A stretch of DNA of 9,593 nucleotides, taken from positions 1-9,593 of the forward strand of contig CAZAQH010000074.1 of assembly GCA_964487395.1 (NCBI GenBank), given 5' to 3'. Below are positions 6,864 through 9,593 of the stretch, in pieces; the stretch's first letter is position 1; every line of letters starts with the position of its first letter. Below the pieces are notes generated by a model. The model did not search any database and had not been told where the DNA came from. It saw only the letters and a program-made list of their open reading frames with translations. A program made the position numbers and the translations under genes. This DNA comes from RGIG8767 sp964487395 (GTDB taxonomy: Bacteria; Bacillota; Clostridia; Lachnospirales; Lachnospiraceae).

Positions 6864-6879
6864 TTTATATTATTATAAA
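6864..6879. promoter_or_regulatory. Possible operator overlapping the -10 box
   Basis: TTTATA (6864-6869) and TATAAA (6874-6879) form a perfect inverted repeat around TTAT and cover the -10 hexamer. A repressor bound here would block the promoter, which fits autoregulation by the TrmB-like protein. All bases are A or T, so chance symmetry is a real alternative. Confidence 0.3.
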
Positions 6880-6895
6880 TACATGCTTTTGTCAA
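6867..6895 (-). promoter_or_regulatory. Sigma-A promoter of the regulator-ddh-lysA operon
   Basis: Minus strand: perfect TTGACA (6895-6890), 17-nt spacer, TAATAT (6872-6867, 5/6). Transcription would start near 6860, with a leader of about 30 nt before the ATG at 6828. That leader is too short for a lysine riboswitch or T-box. The -35 box begins 4 bp after the U-tract of the terminator that ends the neighbouring ECF operon. Confidence 0.82.
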
Positions 6896-6898
6896 CGC

Positions 6899-6951
6899 AA
6901 AAAAATACACCAAAACCGTTAGAAATATTTTCCAACCATTTTGATGTATTT
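6899..6951 (-). terminator. Intrinsic terminator of the ECF sigma operon
   Basis: Arms 6951-6934 and 6920-6903 pair over 18 positions (17 pairs and one G-G mismatch) around a 13-nt loop, followed by T7 (6905-6899) on the minus strand. Two of the pairs are G-U on the minus-strand RNA and become A-C mismatches on the plus strand, so it is built to work in the minus direction. It lies 19 nt after the stop of the LiaF-like gene and directly before the promoter of the next operon. Confidence 0.85.
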
Positions 6952-6969
6952 ACGAGGGGCTACTTTAAA

Positions 6970-7269
6970 TTAAAAATGAATATTTTGCTCTGCTATAATA
7001 AGCATTTGATTAATGAATCCTAAAATCATTGCAAATCCGGTTACGATAAAGGTTAAAAAGATAGAGCCTTTATCATAGATAAATGTACCTTCTTTATCTC
7101 TCCAGTTGCTGATTAATATTTCCAGTCCAAGTATGATAAAGATAATCGGCCAAAATCCGCAAATCGTAGCAAAGGATATAATTGGTACAAACGCATGTAA
7201 TAAAAATACTACTCCACAAGCGACCAGTGTAAGTCCCAGTGTAATCGTTCCAACTTTATGTGTTCTCAT
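6970..7269 (-). CDS. Small LiaF-like transmembrane protein
   Basis: 99 aa with about three membrane helices (residues 8-28, 33-52 and 69-92) and short loops. The second helix, containing FWPIIFIILGLEIL, matches the conserved core of the LiaF transmembrane domain (also called DUF5668), and WRDKEG follows at the membrane edge. Some LiaF proteins modulate envelope-stress signalling in Firmicutes; this one has only the membrane part. An ATG at 7302 would overlap the upstream gene by 32 nt and has no ribosome binding site. ATG at 7269 has GGAG 6 nt upstream and lies 1 nt after the upstream stop codon, so it is used. Last gene of the ECF operon, followed by a strong terminator. Exact role unknown. 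Confidence 0.82.
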   Translation of the reverse strand: MRTHKVGTITLGLTLVACGVVFLLHAFVPIISFATICGFWPIIFIILGLEILISNWRDKEGTFIYDKGSIFLTFIVTGFAMILGFINQMLIIAEQNIHF

Positions 7270-7270
7270 A

Positions 7271-7819
7271 TTAATCTCCATTCTGCATATCTTCAATAGC
7301 ATCTAACTGTTTCTTTTTTCCTTTAATCAGATGTAATCCAAACCAGATAATTAGAATTGCAAATGCAAACTGTGGTACTCTGTTAATAACCGTATAGAAA
7401 TAGTCCATTGAGATTCCACACATTTCAAAAATCAAATAAATATAGTCACTGATAATATCCCAAAGTGCTGTAATTCCAAGCATAATCAAAACGACTGCAG
7501 TAATTTTTCTACCTTTTTCTCCGTTAAACATATCTCGAATCTCGTTATTTTTTGAGATGAAAAGATAATCATCCTGAATAGAATAAAATTCTTCATCACT
7601 TAATGATGCAAGATTGTGTACGTGGAAGAAACTGTAAAACCACAAAACCGGCATTACAAATAAAATCGGTCCTAAGTTTAACCATGATGCTCCTGCAATC
7701 AATGCAAAAAACACTGTCATTACACTAATACCCTGTTTGAAAAATCCAAGGAACATTTCTCCTGCTCCCGGAACCAATGAAAATATAAATAACCAAAATC
7801 CTCTTCTTTTTCTTGTCAT
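7271..7819 (-). CDS. Multi-spanning membrane protein of the ECF operon, function unknown
   Basis: 182 aa. It begins with a positive RKRR patch, then helices at about 8-25, 30-46 and 50-68, a cytosolic-type polar stretch (70-104), and helices at about 105-131 and 149-166, ending in a KGKKK tail. The N-terminal segment VPGAGEMFLGFFKQGI resembles the glycine-containing turn of TM2-type domains, but I do not recognise a named family. Its ATG overlaps the stop of the anti-sigma gene (AATGA), with GGAGAG as ribosome binding site inside that gene, so translation is coupled. The operon context suggests an accessory part of a membrane stress or signalling unit; this is inference. Confidence 0.85.
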   Translation of the reverse strand: MTRKRRGFWLFIFSLVPGAGEMFLGFFKQGISVMTVFFALIAGASWLNLGPILFVMPVLWFYSFFHVHNLASLSDEEFYSIQDDYLFISKNNEIRDMFNGEKGRKITAVVLIMLGITALWDIISDYIYLIFEMCGISMDYFYTVINRVPQFAFAILIIWFGLHLIKGKKKQLDAIEDMQNGD

Positions 7820-8259
7820 TTTCTCTCTCCTCTACCATAATCATCCAATATCATCTTGTCTGCTACATTTCCCAAAAAACCTGTTACCTTATTAGAACCA
7901 TTTAATAAACTCTCTGTAATATGCCATTCCTGTCTTTTTTCCGGTTCTCTTGGTTTTGGTTCTGTTGCATTATTCATTGGAATACTTGAAACTACTAATA
8001 ACGTAAGTGCTGCGGCAGCTACTGCTGAAACTTTAAGACCATATAAGAAAAGCTGTAATTTTTTCGATACTCTTTTTGTTTCAACCGTAATTTGAACCAT
8101 CGGGTTTTTGCTCTTTTGCATAATTTCTTCTTTCATATGTGCCGGAGCTTTTATCAGGCTGGTTTCTTCAATGGATTCAATAAACTGCATTAATTCATAG
8201 TCACTCATATCTTTTTTAAGTGAGTAATTTTCTTTTTTATTTATGTATTCCTTCATCAT
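7816..8259 (-). CDS. Membrane-anchored anti-sigma factor-like protein
   Basis: 147 aa. A lysine-rich cytosolic part (1-70) carries a short acidic helix, SDYELMQFIESIEE. One membrane helix follows at about 74-92 (VSAVAAAALTLLVVSSI), then an extracytoplasmic tail of about 55 residues. There is no zinc-binding HxxxCxxC motif, so it is not a ZAS-type anti-sigma factor; the role is inferred from position right after an ECF sigma gene plus topology. The open frame extends to 8373, but the extra residues are antisense-free read-through of the sigma gene in another frame. ATG at 8259 overlaps the sigma stop codon (ATGA), with GGGAG about 8 nt upstream, giving coupled translation. A second ATG at 8256 is possible. 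It overlaps the next gene by 4 nt as well. Confidence 0.8.
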   Translation of the reverse strand: MMKEYINKKENYSLKKDMSDYELMQFIESIEETSLIKAPAHMKEEIMQKSKNPMVQITVETKRVSKKLQLFLYGLKVSAVAAAALTLLVVSSIPMNNATEPKPREPEKRQEWHITESLLNGSNKVTGFLGNVADKMILDDYGRGERK

Positions 8260-8765
8260 CCTGCCCGCTCCCTTCCATATAAATTTTTTAACATTGCTTT
8301 TGCCCGATACATCTGCGTCTGTACTGTTTTTTCGTTTCTTCCAAGTTGCTTCGCAATTTCTGATGTAGTACATTCATCATAAAAATACTTGATGGCGATT
8401 TCATCATAAGGCGGTTTCAACCTCTTACAGCAGTCAAGTAATCGTTCTCTTACCTGATTTTCCAAGCACTGTTCTTCGATTGATTGCTCCCTATCCTGCA
8501 CCATATCAAAAAAGCTGTCTTCTGTCGGTATCTGGTTACTGCAGGCTTTCCGCTTGTAATCCAGACATTTATTGGTTGCTATTCGGCATAGCCATGCTTT
8601 TTCGTTTTTGCCATCAAAGTTTGAAAAGTTCTTGTAGGCAGATAAAAATGTGTCCTGGGCTAAATCCTGCGAATCAAAATAATTACCGGTAATTTTATAA
8701 CAAACTGAAAAGATTAAATTCTGATACGCATTTATCAAGCTCTCCAAATACTCTTGATCACTAAT
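8256..8765 (-). CDS. RNA polymerase ECF sigma factor, probable ATT start
   Basis: 169 aa from the ATT at 8765 (163 aa from the TTG at 8747). Sigma-2 region (about 10-75) includes DLAQDTFLSAYKNF and WLCRIATNKCLDYKRK. Sigma-4 (about 112-165) has LKPPYDEIAIKYFYDE and the helix-turn-helix TTSEIAKQLGRNEKTVQTQMYRAK. There is no sigma-3, as in all ECF factors. The TTG at 8747 has no ribosome binding site at a usable distance, nor does the next TTG at 8738. AAAGGAGG (8774-8781) is placed 8 nt before an in-frame ATT that would give ISDQEYLESLINAYQ, a normal ECF N-terminus; no ATG, GTG or TTG occurs in frame between them. The gene heads a four-gene operon with an anti-sigma-like membrane protein. Its regulon is unknown. 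Confidence 0.9.
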   Translation of the reverse strand: MSDQEYLESLINAYQNLIFSVCYKITGNYFDSQDLAQDTFLSAYKNFSNFDGKNEKAWLCRIATNKCLDYKRKACSNQIPTEDSFFDMVQDREQSIEEQCLENQVRERLLDCCKRLKPPYDEIAIKYFYDECTTSEIAKQLGRNEKTVQTQMYRAKAMLKNLYGRERAG

Positions 8766-8773
8766 TTTTCCCG

Positions 8774-8781
8774 CCTCCTTT
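8774..8781 (-). promoter_or_regulatory. Strong Shine-Dalgarno pointing to a non-canonical start codon
   Basis: AAAGGAGG on the minus strand, near-complete match to the 16S rRNA 3' end. Eight nt downstream is ATT (8765-8763) in frame with the sigma factor. A GTG lies 4 nt further on but in the wrong frame. Confidence 0.7.
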
Positions 8782-8796
8782 CGCCTTTCAACAACT

Positions 8797-8826
8797 ATAA
8801 CGGTAAAGGAATCTATTTTTCTTCAA
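8797..8826 (-). promoter_or_regulatory. Possible ECF-type promoter of the sigma operon
   Basis: Minus strand: TTGAAG (8826-8821), then 18 nt, then CGTTAT (8802-8797). A GAA-containing -35 and a CGT-containing -10 fit the general ECF promoter pattern and would allow autoregulation. A sigma-A reading (TTGAAG to TTATAG, about 20-nt spacer) is poor. The exact consensus of this sigma group is not known from the sequence. Confidence 0.35.
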
Positions 8827-8841
8827 CTTTTCAAAAAAATT

Positions 8842-9519
8842 TTAAATATTTTCTATCTGCCAGTCAATTGGCGTTTCTCCATGCTCTTTTAAGAATTCAT
8901 TAGCCTGACTGAAATGCTTGCATCCAAAAAATCCTCTGTAAGCAGATAATGGACTTGGATGTGGTGCCTTTAGAATCAAATGCTTAGGATTATTAAGCAT
9001 CGGTATTTTACTCTGTGCCGGTCTTCCCCATAGTAAATATACAATTGGTCTATCCTGTGCATTTACCGCCTGAATAATGGCATCTGTAAACTGTTCCCAG
9101 CCTTTCCCCTGATGGGAATTGGCCTGATGAGCACGAACTGTTAAAACCGTATTTAATAAAAGAACTCCCTGGTCTGCCCATTTCTTTAAATATCCATTAT
9201 TTGGAATATAGCAGCCACAGTCATCCTGCAATTCCTTATAAATATTTTGTAATGATGGTGGAATATCCTTCTGCTCCGGTAAAACAGAAAAAGAAAGTCC
9301 ATGCGCCTGTTGTTCATTGTGATAAGGATCCTGTCCTAATAAGAGAACCTTCACTTTACTTAGTGGTGTGAAATGAAATGCATTAAAAATATCTTGAGAC
9401 GGTGGATACACCACCGCTTTGCTATATTCATCTACTACAAATTTGTATAATTTCTTATAATATGGCTTTCTAAATTCTTCTTCCACGGAAGGAAGCCAGT
9501 CGTTTGTTATCATTCCCAT
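8842..9519 (-). CDS. ung: Uracil-DNA glycosylase, family 1
   Basis: 225 aa, normal length. It excises uracil from DNA to start base-excision repair. All signatures are present: GQDPYH (62-67) with catalytic Asp64, Phe77 in LSFSV stacking on uracil, Asn123 in LLLNTVLTV, and HPSPLSAYRGFFG with His187 and the intercalating Leu191. Start: ATG at 9519 with AGGAG about 7 nt upstream; a second ATG two codons later (MITNDW) is also possible. No clear hairpin terminator follows its stop: only a T-rich stretch lies between it and the ECF sigma operon, so some read-through is possible. Directly upstream, ending about 22 nt before the start codon, is the right-edge copy of the paired-hairpin element. Confidence 0.96.
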   Translation of the reverse strand: MGMITNDWLPSVEEEFRKPYYKKLYKFVVDEYSKAVVYPPSQDIFNAFHFTPLSKVKVLLLGQDPYHNEQQAHGLSFSVLPEQKDIPPSLQNIYKELQDDCGCYIPNNGYLKKWADQGVLLLNTVLTVRAHQANSHQGKGWEQFTDAIIQAVNAQDRPIVYLLWGRPAQSKIPMLNNPKHLILKAPHPSPLSAYRGFFGCKHFSQANEFLKEHGETPIDWQIENI

Positions 9520-9540
9520 TGTTTTCTCCTAATCTTTCTT

Positions 9541-9593
9541 ATAGACTCTCGGAATCTCTAAGCCTCTGTTTATCTGGCTTCTGAGATTCCATT
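9541..9593 (-). ncRNA. Paired-hairpin structured RNA element, right copy (cut by window edge)
   Basis: Minus strand. Hairpin B pairs AGGCTT (9565-9560) with GAGTCT (9548-9543), two pairs being G-U. Its loop holds GAGATTCC (9558-9551), complementary over 8 bp to GGAATCTC (9590-9583), which sits where loop A should be. The 5' arm of hairpin A would lie beyond the window. Seventeen bases (9557-9541) match the left copy (36-52) with one difference. An alternative fold joins the two 8-mers into one long hairpin with an inner AAGCC/GGCTT stem, which would exclude hairpin B. The element ends about 22 nt before the ung start codon, so it may lie in the ung leader. Confidence 0.45.

Noticed and set aside
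6829..6866. Lysine riboswitch or T-box leader before the ddh/lysA operon.
   Set aside because: The predicted leader is only about 30 nt, too short for either, and no specifier or conserved core is visible.
7303..7306. Longest frames for the LiaF-like protein (to 7302), anti-sigma protein (to 8373) and Sfp protein (to 2776).
   Set aside because: The extensions lack ribosome binding sites and overlap neighbouring genes or a promoter; internal starts with good sites fit better.
8809..8820. Third copy of the paired-hairpin element suggested by AGATTCC on the minus strand upstream of the sigma gene.
   Set aside because: Only the 7-mer matches; neither hairpin nor the complementary loop partner is present nearby.

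Overview
The window looks like an ordinary chromosomal region of a low-GC, Gram-positive anaerobe, most likely Lachnospiraceae (Clostridia). This rests on AT-rich sequence, strong AGGAGG-type ribosome binding sites, non-ATG starts, a meso-DAP dehydrogenase next to a diaminopimelate decarboxylase, and an ECF sigma/anti-sigma operon ending in a LiaF-like membrane protein. The genus is inferred from family resemblance only. I see no insertion sequence, prophage module or CRISPR array.

Left part (1-2060, + strand): a structured element of two hairpins with complementary loops (1-50), a consensus sigma-A promoter (113-141), then a two-gene unit of a CNNM/CorC-type CBS-domain membrane protein and an Amidase_3 peptidoglycan amidase. 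It ends in a perfect 16-bp bidirectional terminator. Middle-left (2069-3828): an Sfp-type phosphopantetheinyl transferase on the minus strand, divergent from tRNA-Leu(CAA). A bidirectional terminator separates that tRNA from the convergent tRNA-Gly(CCC). A histidine phosphatase follows on the + strand.

Centre (3833-6895, minus strand): a compact operon of TrmB-like regulator, ddh (meso-diaminopimelate dehydrogenase) and lysA-like (diaminopimelate decarboxylase), driven by a TTGACA/TAATAT promoter. Ddh makes meso-DAP in one step from tetrahydrodipicolinate and the decarboxylase converts meso-DAP to lysine. The unit can thus feed both cell wall and lysine, with the regulator as likely local control.

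Right part (6899-9519, minus strand): a four-gene ECF operon (sigma factor, membrane-anchored anti-sigma-like protein, two small multi-spanning membrane proteins) with overlapping or nearly touching genes and a long terminator hairpin. The sigma gene has an excellent Shine-Dalgarno aimed at an ATT codon rather than ATG/GTG/TTG. Upstream is ung (uracil-DNA glycosylase), and at the right edge is a second, partly truncated copy of the left-edge paired-hairpin element, in opposite orientation. The two copies keep their loop-loop complementarity through a compensatory base change. This is the strongest candidate here for something not explained by ordinary gene annotation.

Several starts were corrected from the longest open frame by ribosome binding site evidence: amidase (1482), Sfp (2716), anti-sigma (8259), LiaF-like protein (7269) and sigma factor (8765).
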